From the NCBI GenBank assembly GCA_002005505.1, contig MVGU01000105.1, positions 722,501 through 740,000 on the forward strand: 17,500 bases of DNA. Direction: 5' to 3'. Within the stretch, counting starts at the first letter, position 1; each line of letters begins with the position of its first letter. The notes under the pieces were generated by a model. The model searched no databases. It saw only the letters and a program-made list of their open reading frames with translations, and was not told the DNA's origin. This document shows positions 10,001 through 17,500 of the stretch, piece after piece. This stretch comes from Botryococcus braunii. Its lineage: Eukaryota; Chlorophyta; Trebouxiophyceae. A program made the translations under genes and the position numbers.

Positions 10001-12242
10001 GAGAAGACGTTATGTAAGCACCACCAATATTCCCCATGGGCCCCGTACATTTACAAGTATTGTTCGCCCTGTTGTTACTGAAGGGGGAGCAGGAGCCAAG
10101 AATGATGTCCCAGTTTGTTGTAGGAAATGGGATAATTATGGCCTTGCTCCCTCTTGGTCATGAGGTGGGGATGCAAGCTGGTCTATCTCATGTGGTTGTC
10201 ATCCTTGAGTTTTAACAAGCTTTATTTCTCGAGGATGCTGGAGCCCTTCGAAAGCTCCGGTTTGATCATTTTGCAGGTCAGCTGAGGGCTTTGATGAACA
10301 TGTTCACATTCATGAACTGGATATTTCATATCTCAAAAAGTGTTGTGACGGGATAATCTATGTGTAGATTTGTCATTTGTCTCATTACTGAAGGTACTGG
10401 AAGGGAAAGCTATCGGTGTTGTTCACTCACAAGAGGTAATCATGTGTTGATTTAACTGCCAGCCGTGTTTGTCATGGTGGGTTAAGCCCCACCCATGTCT
10501 TGAAGTGTCAAACTTATGGCGAGTGTGGCTATGCAGGCTGCCGAAGAAGCTCGTAAGGCTGCAGAGAAGGCAGCGCGTAAAGCTGCGGAAGAGGCAGCAG
10601 CTGCTGAGGCTGCGCGCCGAGAGGCTGAGGCTGCGGACCCTGTCCTTCGTCTCCGCTCGTTCTTGAATGGAAAACGCAGTGCTAAAGACACGGCCTCTGA
10701 GGTGAAGAGTCTGGGGGTTGAAGGAGGGTTGGCCGGAAGGATGCGCGTCCTATATGAGGTGGGCTTGCACTGGTTTGCCCTGCTCTCGATAACCCCTTGA
10801 TTGTTGATTGTCGTTATTAATGGTCTTGGAACGGATGTTGAGGTGTCTTGCTTGGGGTAAGTATTCACATCAACGGAAGAAGTTTGAATAATTCCTTTGT
10901 AAATTCATTCTTATCATTCTTGAAAGATGATGCTTGAAGCAGTTTGCTGGAGATGACAGTGAAAAAAGGAGGGGGGGGGGGGGGGCCGGGGGGTAACACC
11001 AGAATTCTGGCGTTTTTTCTTCCCCCAAGGGGGGGGGGGGGGGGGGGGGAGATTGGCTATATCTGCTGCCATTTGCTGTCTGTATTACTGCTGTTGTCCT
11101 TCTCAGGAAAAGTTAAAGAGCAAGCTGTTCTTGAACCGGTTGGAGTGGCCGGGCTACAGGCGATGCTGGGTTCTGAGGACAATGCGAAGCTGGGGGCTGT
11201 CATCAAAGCCCACAAGACATATTTGAAGCTTCTGGGGAGTGATCCTGCCAGTCAGCTTGCCCAGCTGGTTGCATTTGAACATTATGTTGGTGTTGCTGCT
11301 CCCAATCGCGTTAAGGAGGTAGGATCCCATCTGGATTGCATCAAATAGGTCGAGGAAAAGCTTCAGCAAGGGATGGATGGGAAGGGGTTGTGGATTCCGT
11401 TGGCACTGGTTCATAGGTTTGTGTTAAAATGGCGATTATTGTTATGGTTTCTGTTTGGGTCACAGAATACATACCTGCTCAACATATGGCGTTGTGCACA
11501 TAGCCGTTTGTTTTAATATTACTGTTTGCTGAGTCTGGGCTTGATAAAGTATCTGTAGGTGTTTTCTACGTGTAGGCGTGGGAAATTTTTGTATGACTAG
11601 AGATTGCTGAAGGTTGTTACTGACACGCAAATGATTTTGAGCCGTGCATTGTATTGCCAAAAAAACTGTTAACTTTGTCACATGATTGGAAGCCATTCTT
11701 GGTCCAGTACACTGTTCGTAATTTTGCCGAACGGCAGATTGCTGTTTCGTTGCTCAAGTACAGGGAAGAGCATGCTTAAGTGCATCGTGCTTACTCTTTG
11801 TAATTACATTCTTAGGTAGGCAGAGTTTCATGCATGGTCTTTGTACATTGTTTTGCGTTTTAAGGTATTCCAACACTAGCTGTGTATTGCAAGGGCTTGC
11901 AGCGTGCATAAGCTGAAGGCCCTCCCCCGGGGGGGGGGGGGGGGCGTGGGGTGACTCCTAGAAATAGGTTGCAACTGGAGAAGAAAGGCTTAGTACTTTA
12001 CTGCTGTCTGACATTAGGGTGTTCAATGTGTATTGCAGGCTGCTGTTGCTTTGAAAGCACTGTATGATGCGGATGTTATTGAAGAGGAGGTTATTGTTGC
12101 CTGGTATGACAAAGCCTCTGCTGGAAGCATCCTGGGGGTTCCTGGCCCAGCCGCAAAGACTGTGCGTGATGTGGCCAAGCCATTTGTGGAATGGCTGAGG
12201 GAGGAAGAGGATGACAGTGAGGAGGATGAGGAGGAAGATTGA
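7008..12242 (+). CDS. EIF5: Translation initiation factor eIF5
   Basis: Exons: 7008-7085, 7197-7228, 7381-7430, 7617-7746, 7938-8114, 8325-8411, 8915-9119, 9762-9839, 10537-10758, a proposed microexon 10943-10958, 11107-11318 and 12039-12242. With the microexon the coding length is 1491 nt (496 aa); without it the frame breaks. eIF5 is the GTPase activator for eIF2 in the 43S complex and carries an eIF2-beta/eIF3c-binding W2 domain. The N-terminus has DTFYRYKMPRL, with Arg17 matching the arginine finger (Arg15 in human), then GRGNGIKT, VVNNVEIAKALERPP and KYFGCDLGAQTKYD. A zinc ribbon has Cys101, 104, 122 and 125 (CxxC-x17-CxxC), followed by ILKNPPE. The linker is Lys-rich, then acidic (DDDDEEEGNDDDDD), then VVWMTDTSEAA, then a long Ala/Glu/Lys/Arg helix. 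The end carries LYDADVIEEEVIVAWYDKA, FVEWLREEE and an acidic tail. The Kozak context GCCATGG supports the start. At 496 aa it is longer than the roughly 430-450 aa I recall for the family, the excess lying in the linker. The plant-type wording of several motifs points to Viridiplantae. Confidence 0.96.
8671..8878 (+). repeat. Tandemly duplicated T-run/G-run module in an eIF5 intron
   Basis: In the intron 8412-8914, two copies lie about 99 bp apart. Each has a T-rich run, then a pure G run (15 G at 8702-8716; 18 G at 8808-8825), then a 54-bp segment starting GATTCCT at 8726 and 8825. The segments share TTGTATTCTCTCC and GGCCTGGAAT, followed by a variable base and TGGACTG, with roughly nine mismatches. 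The second copy ends shortly before the splice acceptor at 8914. There is no coding potential. Confidence 0.88.
10943..10958 (+). other. EIF5: Candidate 16-nt microexon of eIF5
   Basis: The exon ending at 10758 closes in phase 0, but the next certain exon, after TTCTCAG at 11106, is open only in a frame needing one incoming base. A piece of length 1 modulo 3 is therefore required. TTTGCTGGAGATGACA, preceded by GAAGCAG and followed by GTGAAA, fits and would encode Phe-Ala-Gly-Asp-Asp plus the first base of Arg. The result (LYE-FAGDDRKVKEQ) resembles the human order LF-NEKIREQ as I remember it. The donor is weak and this is a proposal only. Using an in-exon AG at 11119-11120 is the alternative. 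Confidence 0.4.
10971..11049 (+). repeat. Paired poly-G runs in an eIF5 intron
   Basis: A 15-base G run at 10971-10985, followed by CC and a second G6, and a 21-base G run at 11029-11049 lie in the intron before the 11107 exon. A further 16-base run at 11929-11944 lies in the last intron. All are on the sense strand. Confidence 0.9.
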
Positions 12243-12550
12243 TGTGCTTGATTTGGGTTTGGTAGCCCCATTCCTCTTCCTAGCTACCAAATCTCTTGTC
12301 ACAGGGTGTGCTGCCATGAGGTATGATGTGGGATCTCCAGTGGGGCTTATCTAGTGGTTCTGTGACACTGGTTTTTCTATGTTTGTAGCCCTTCATGAAA
12401 GTAATTATGTCTTTGTTGTCTCATATGATGCCAAACTTAAAACAATGTTGGAACATAGTTATGCAGCATTGTCAAGGGCAGCTGGTGAGCGATAGTTTAT
12501 ACCATTTGCATAGGCAGTATTATCGCAGTACGATTGCAAGAAAGAATTGA

Positions 12551-12574
12551 TGTAAACATATGTGTGAAAATAAA
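12551..12574 (+). terminator. eIF5 poly(A) signal region
   Basis: TGTAA at 12551-12555, the signal typical of green algae, is followed by a canonical AATAAA at 12569-12574, about 310-330 nt after the eIF5 stop. Either could direct cleavage near 12575-12600, giving a 3' UTR of roughly 340 nt. Which one is used cannot be told from sequence. Confidence 0.55.
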
Positions 12575-12712
12575 GATACCTGTTTTGAAAAAGCTATGCA
12601 AGTGTGTGTGCGGCCTGGCCTGAAAGTTGTGATCTAATGTGCTTCTGAGCTTATGTTATCTCACGAGTGTTATGCATATGCTGTGAATTATGCTAACTCT
12701 CTGTAGTTAGCG

Positions 12713-12732
12713 GGAAGGGGAGCTCCCCTTCC
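12713..12732. repeat. Perfect 20-bp palindrome downstream of eIF5
   Basis: GGAAGGGGAGCTCCCCTTCC is fully self-complementary. Three more pairs (AGC with GCT) extend it outward past one bulged G at 12712. It lies about 140 bp beyond the eIF5 poly(A) signal in the convergent spacer. In RNA it would need to open at the centre to form a loop; in DNA it could extrude as a cruciform or bind a dimeric protein. Confidence 0.85.
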
Positions 12733-14808
12733 GCTCAGTGTCAAGTTACGTTAGGTACTGCGATATTGAAAGTAATGACTTGCCATTTGCAGAACTGTGA
12801 CACAAAATGGAATTTGTAACTAATGGCATGCTTTATCTATTGACAGCATATGGACACTGTTTACACGCGGACTTCAAATTGGGGAATGCAATCACTTTCT
12901 AATACGACGAGACAAATGACGGTTGACTGGTATGGCTCGATGCATGACACAAGGAACATAGGATCGGCGTATGGAACTACATGGAAGATGTATCATCATG
13001 GCCCTGCTATCGCTCAAAACAGGTGGCTATGGTTCAGCTTCAGATCTTATGGTTGTTGAAAAAGGCGATTACCTGTATAATTTTTTACTGTACCATCCCA
13101 CCTCTTGTCCTAATTCCAGAACAACAGAGTCCCTGGAGATCCCAAGCTTGGAGCAAACAGGTAAATGCATTATATGCGGGTGGAGGCATGTTAACTTGCC
13201 TTCGGGATTTTTAAAAAGGGGGGGGGGAGGAAAAAGAAAAGAAGGGTGGCGATTGTACTCTTAAATAACTTGAAATCGTTGGTAGTGATGTATATGTATG
13301 TATATGATATGTCATGTGTCCCTGGCATATTCTATCTGGGTCTACAACCGAAAGTACTTGCCCCTTATACAAGCAAGGCGCACATTAATGTTCCCCCTTT
13401 TACACGCAAGGCGCAATATAATATTACACTATTAGCAGGCCTCTTACCATTAACTCCCAATGGGTATAGGCTGTTAAAACGTGCGCATGTAAACCAACAT
13501 CTGACTTCATACTAAGCCCTAGAGGAAAATTGTGAAAGAACTATTCTAAGCCTAGGAATTGTGACAAAAGCAAGTAGTGGCTTCAAGACCTAAAAGCGCC
13601 CACCTTCCAACGTACAGCTACACCTGAAAAAACAGAACAGAGGAGAACATCAGTTCTATGCCAAATTTTGTTTAAAATACCACAAAATATACCTTTCACG
13701 TTGAAGGCACGTGAACATGTGTGCACCACGGTATACTCTGCAACAGCTATGGCCCCTGCCAGCAATCAATCTCAGGCAAGTCCTCATCGAATAAGTATGG
13801 TAAGTACTTCTCGCATTGGATCCTCCGCTGGTGTATTACATCGCCAGTGACTTTCGCCACTCCCTTTTCTTTTTTGTGGGAACATCCGATCGGAACGCCC
13901 TTGAGGGACAATGTGAGGGACGGTCGTCGCCATCCTCCCACATGTTAAACCCCCCCGGACCTCGGTTTCTGCATAACAGCATGTACAATACATGACTTAG
14001 GAACCAGATATTATTCACTTCAATTATAAGTATACAGTTTGCTTGCAACTACTCAATGTCAGGTGAACTGTTGCAGAATTGACAACATCAACGTCTGACC
14101 TCAGCTGCTTTACACACGCGTGCACTAATCATTCAAGCGATACCTATGGGCCAAGGCCATCATGATCACTGGCTGAACTCCTATCTGGCAGATGTTAGGC
14201 GTTTGAATGCATACTGGCCGGGATCTTCAATTCCCCCGTGGCTACAAGGATCAGCCCCAGGTACTTGCTAACCCCGGGCCCGTGCAGGTATCTGCTAACC
14301 ACGTGCAAATCCTGGTTTACGGCTAGGATAGGCTTCACTCTTAATACTAAATCCTCTAGTACAGAGACTGCACTTCTACAGATATTTGAGACATCTGATT
14401 ACAACCGACCTTTATCAATTATGGTTCACATCTCCGATGCATGCAAACACAAACACCCGCGATGTCCAGACCCTGCTCGCATTGCATGCATAGCACATGC
14501 ACAACCCTCACTGACAGTCCTCGAAACGCACGCACCAGCTGCAGCATATGGAGGCAAGAGTACTCACTAGCTACAGTGCAGCACGGGGGTGTGAATCCAT
14601 CAATGGTCCATATATGTCCATGATATGTATGGTCCATGCATGCACCCGTGCGCACATGCACACACCCCGCCGGTAATTAGTTGTATAATCATTGTACTGC
14701 AGCTGCCCTAGTGGGTAGTCTGGACATAATATTCCTTCCCGCCTGCACACTGCAAATCCTTGAATTGAAGGTTCGCTAGCGCATATGCTTTAGCTCAAAC
14801 CTCCTTAC

Positions 14809-14836
14809 GTGAAGGTTGCCTTCACAAGAAGGCAAC
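14809..14836. other. Two overlapping, mutually exclusive hairpins
   Basis: GTGAAGG (14809-14815) pairs with CCTTCAC (14819-14825) around a TTG loop. Alternatively GTTGCCTTC (14815-14823) pairs with GAAGGCAAC (14828-14836) around ACAA. The two stems share bases and cannot coexist. They lie about 155 bp past the stop of the minus-strand gene, probably in its 3' UTR. Function is unknown. Confidence 0.6.
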
Positions 14837-14990
14837 ATTCAATACCTCCGCAAACCTAACACGCAGTTTATTAGAGACGGATCTTCGCTGAAGTCTCAAC
14901 GCTGTCATGAACATTGATATTGGCCTGTAACTGGTCGAAATCCAAACATGAACATTTGTGAACAAGCACGACCACTTTCGTCTTGAGGCT

Positions 14991-15296
14991 TCAAGGCGTC
15001 TTGATAGTGCCTGCAGGGTTGGGCCCTGTGAAGTTGCCACCTCGTCTAGCAATCTCCTGAAGCTGGGCTATCCGCTGCTTCACAATGCCTGCTGTGTCAT
15101 ACTCGGCTTCTCCAGGGTGCCCTTCATCCTTCTTTGCTTGTACGGCCTACAGCAGGCACCACACCTAAACCGGCTGGGAAATTCATATCACTCAACTAGC
15201 TACGCCTGGCTGCATGCTTGCAACGCCGTGCATCTGTTTGTAAGAATGTGTGTGCGTATGCATGTGCGCACAAGCATGCACCCAGCACATGAGTGC

Positions 15297-15376
<80 letters not shown>

Positions 15377-15654
15377 ACGCCCGCCCGCCCCTGACCACGC
15401 CGGGTGGGGGCGGGGTCAGGGTCAATGCCCTCCGCGGGGGGGGGAGAGGGGGCGAGAACAGACAGACGGACAATCTTTCTGTCGACAGACAGACAAACAG
15501 ACATTAGCACAGAGTCAGGCAGCCAGATAGACAGGCAGGGCGGGCCAGAATTAGTGGCAGAGGCACAAAAGGCGCACGCGCAGGCGCACGCGCGCGGGCG
15601 CACATGCACACGCACACGCACACGCGCGCACGCGCGCACACGCACGCGCACGCG

Positions 15655-15747
<93 letters not shown>

Positions 15748-16952
15748 GTGTAGACGTGCGCAAGCATACCAGAATTGGCTAAATAGCTAGCAGGCTTTCA
15801 AATTTTGGGATTTCCCAACAGAATGATACCTTCAGAACTGCGCTTCTCAAGACACTCACTCTACTCCGTAAAAGACCCTCAAGTGTGAGGGTGTTCGACT
15901 GAACCAGGTATTTCACTTAGGTCACCAGCACGAAGGGTCGGAAAGCTTCGAACTTGGGACCTTTATAAAGTACAATAATTATGGGACCAAAACCACCAAT
16001 CTGTTGCCAGTAGCACCCTTTCAGCATCCTATGTAAACCGTCTGGGCTCGTGTAAATCAAAACCTTTACTCGAAACCTCCAAAGACCACGTACATCACAT
16101 CACATCACACGTTCTTGTGTGCTTTAACAGGAGCTACGGCTGAGCGAGATTTATGCACATAGATTACTCTGGTCTGTTTCCATGGAAAGCAGCAAAATGC
16201 ATTTACGTCTTCAGTGCAATTCCGGTTCGATAAGCTGCAGGTCTACTCTATCTTCACAAGCATGAACCCCAACTCGTGGTACAAGATCTCGTCAGCTCGT
16301 CACCTGTGCGGCAGCCGCGACGCCTCCAGCTTCGGTGTGGCCCGTCTTAGCAACTTCATCGTTCTGTAGAGTGTGTACAGCCTCCTTTATAACCTGCAGG
16401 ACCCAAAGAGTACGGTACTGTTAGCATGTATCCAACACGAAAAGGCCATCAAAAAGTCTGCAATGCCTGCCTTCGAACTGTGTGGGACGCCTCAAACCCC
16501 CTCAATGAGTTATTCAATGATATAATTTACGAATATCCTCAAAGCCCTGACCAAGACTGTGATTGAACACTTCCCAACTTCGCCGGGTAAAGCACCTGCA
16601 CAGTCGAAACATTGTCCCTTAAAATCAAGTGCCAATAAAGGGAGAAGAAAAAAATTCGAAGAGCTTGGAACGTTGTCAAAACTTTATCCTGCGTAGTTTA
16701 AACCCCCGTTACTGCAGTGTCCATGTTAAGGCATGTGGCGATCGTCCATGTTACGGCTGTGATTCTCACCTTGTTTGCAGCGTATTCAGGGTCTGCTTGA
16801 GCCTGGTCTGCTTCCAGTGTTCGTTCATTCACTCCAAACTTGTCAAGGACTTTCCGCGACCCCTTATCAATTATGACGTCCGCAAGAGCTTCCGGTGCAG
16901 CTGTGACCCCGTGCTGAGACTCACTCTTCAGGCGGTTCTTCCAGTCTGACAT
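14991..16952 (-). CDS. Unrecognised small soluble protein, about 142 aa, three exons
   Basis: Exons: 16952-16770 (ATG, 61 codons, ends AAG before GTGAGA), 16393-16304 (30 codons, between CCTGCAG and GTGACG) and 15146-14991 (51 codons plus TGA, after GCTGTAG). All junctions are phase 0, so they join without adjustment. The product starts MSDWKNRL, continues through [20 protein letters not shown] and [31 protein letters not shown] and GGVAAAAQ, and ends with [20 protein letters not shown] and [16 protein letters not shown]. It is hydrophilic, with no membrane segment and no clear N-terminal targeting peptide; the [14 protein letters not shown] part should be an amphipathic helix. Balanced amino-acid use and matching phases make coding very likely. 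I do not recognise the family and assign no function. A shorter product could end at an alternative exon at 16234-16211. Further small exons in the 1.16-kb last intron cannot be excluded. Confidence 0.7.
15296..15385. repeat. (GT)n microsatellite
   Basis: GTGCGTGC leads into a pure GT run at about 15301-15374, ending GTGCGCACGCCCGCC. It lies in the last intron of the minus-strand gene, where it reads (AC)n in sense. The spacer that follows has GACA-type repeats at 15460-15502. Confidence 0.96.
15576..15747. repeat. (CA)n and GC-rich microsatellite, opposite in orientation to the preceding (GT)n
   Basis: Mixed GCAC/CGCG alternation from 15576 leads into a CA run at 15663-15743, broken once by T at 15700. 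It is the reverse complement type of the GT array at 15301-15374, about 290 bp away, and lies in the same intron. Confidence 0.96.
15748..16210 (-). other. Intronic stretch of the small minus-strand gene
   Basis: No confident exon is seen on either strand. A short minus-strand piece around 15923-15960 ([12 protein letters not shown] between an AAAG acceptor-like site and GTGACC) is conceivable but unsupported. It includes a small ATCAC tandem run at about 16093-16108. Confidence 0.4.
16211..16234 (-). other. Possible alternative terminal exon
   Basis: After a CCTGCAG acceptor the minus strand reads Leu-Ile-Glu-Pro-Glu-Leu-His-stop in the phase set by the preceding exon. This would end the protein at 98 aa instead of 142 aa. 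A seven-codon tail after a good acceptor arises easily by chance, so I rank it below the 15146-14991 exon. A GTAAAT donor follows at 16206, but a 28-nt internal exon would be out of phase. Confidence 0.3.
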
Positions 16953-17137
16953 CTTTTCTAAATGAATGTGACTGTTTGAAGAGGTAGGCTTATCTGTTTT
17001 GAAAGCCTCGCCCGCACAGTGGTGATCTGGGAGCGGCCGATATATTTATCGGCGGATAGGCACGAATCTCGGTCCGGTACAGCATCCACGTTCCAATTCC
17101 ATTTGTACTGCTGGATCGCCAAGGGTGGGGAAGAACA

Positions 17138-17168
17138 GCGCGCGCGCGCGCACGCACGCGCAGGCACG

Positions 17169-17256
<88 letters not shown>

Positions 17257-17286
17257 ACACACACACACGCGCGCGCGCGCGCGCAG

Positions 17287-17374
<88 letters not shown>

Positions 17375-17408
17375 GCACGCACACGCACGCATGCACGCGC
17401 ACGTGCGC
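17138..17408. repeat. (CA)n/(CG)n microsatellite upstream of the small minus-strand gene
   Basis: Alternating CG (17139-17150) leads through a GCAGGCACGCACGCAC segment into CA repeats to about 17267. The same order, CG run then GCAGGCACGCACGCAC then CA, is repeated at 17268-17370, so the array contains a second-order duplication of roughly 120-130 bp. It starts 186 bp upstream of the ATG at 16952 and in the gene's sense reads (GT)n. Confidence 0.95.
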
Positions 17409-17432
17409 GCGAGGGGGACGTGTGCACAAAGT

Positions 17433-17451
17433 CGTAGGAGTCCCTCCTACG
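17433..17451. other. Short hairpin
   Basis: CGTAGGAG and CTCCTACG form a perfect 8-bp stem around a TCC loop, just outside the CA/CG array. It could be a cruciform or part of an element extending past the right edge. Nothing else in the last 50 bases is recognisable. Confidence 0.6.
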
Positions 17452-17500
17452 CTTGTAGATTACGTTGTTGTAAATACAAGGTTGTTTACATAGGACAAGG

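Larger units (their letters stand above)
12590..14990. other. Convergent spacer between eIF5 and the small minus-strand gene
   Basis: The two flanking genes point towards each other. The stretch contains a palindrome (12713-12732), a ten-base G run near 13218, a near-duplicate CAGGTAYYTGCTAACC at about 14259 and 14286, and hairpins at 14809-14836, the last probably in the 3' UTR of the minus-strand gene. A minus-strand frame at 13747-13941 has protein-like wording but no family. No confident gene is seen. Confidence 0.45.

Noticed and set aside
10286..10395. Possible box C/D snoRNA in an eIF5 intron (TTGATGA near 10292, CTGA near 10388)
   Set aside because: The C box lacks the initial purine, there is no terminal stem, and C'/D' boxes are not convincing.
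10843..10856. Possible 14-nt eIF5 exon before a strong GTAAGTATT donor at 10857
   Set aside because: Its length leaves phase 2, which does not fit the next exon; no acceptor upstream gives the required length. Probably a decoy donor.
13722..13800. Plus-strand first exon candidate (ATG GCC CCT at 13749, then a strong GTAAGTACT donor at 13800)
   Set aside because: No downstream plus-strand exon continues it, and the following region is occupied by a convergent gene.
14958..15790. Plus-strand frames of 190 and 128 residues
   Set aside because: They overlap the convincing minus-strand exon 14991-15146 and then run into GT/CA repeats; composition is not protein-like.

Overview
The window is nuclear DNA from a eukaryote, most likely a green alga. 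Every convincing gene is split by GT-AG introns. The two genes I can name are closest, from memory of the families, to their land-plant forms: translation initiation factor eIF5 and a DWF5-type sterol delta-7 reductase. Long (GA)n, (GT)n/(CA)n and poly-G tracts fill introns and spacers. I see no bacterial-style operon, CRISPR array, rRNA, tRNA or transposase gene, and nothing that looks like a dedicated new defence or mobile system.

Layout, left to right. (1) 1-3216, minus strand: the first two coding exons of a sterol reductase of the ERG4/ERG24/DHCR7 family (2903-3216 and 1712-1934). Their 968-bp intron holds a (GA)n/(GT)n array. The rest of the gene runs off the left edge. The 1-1711 stretch is probably its second intron and carries a 26-bp minisatellite. 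(2) 3640-4986, plus strand: a divergently transcribed gene for a conserved uncharacterised helix-hairpin-helix protein. Three exons join cleanly; the junction to the last exon is unresolved. (3) 4987-7007: spacer with a large composite GT/GGT/GC microsatellite. (4) 7008-12242, plus strand: a complete eIF5 gene. Eleven exons are read directly and a twelfth, a 16-nt microexon, is proposed to restore the frame. A poly(A) signal region lies at 12551-12574. (5) 12590-14990: convergent spacer with a perfect 20-bp palindrome and a pair of mutually exclusive hairpins. (6) 14991-16952, minus strand: a small unrecognised gene, spliced product about 142 aa. Its large last intron holds a (GT)n array and an oppositely oriented (CA)n array. 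(7) 17138-17408: a CA/CG microsatellite just upstream of that gene.

The genes do not form a pathway. eIF5 is a translation housekeeping gene, the sterol reductase is a membrane biosynthetic enzyme, and the other two have no assigned role. The most unusual aspects are structural: exon solutions that gene finders would probably miss, poly-G tracts confined to the sense strand of introns, and a tandemly duplicated T-run/G-run module in one eIF5 intron.
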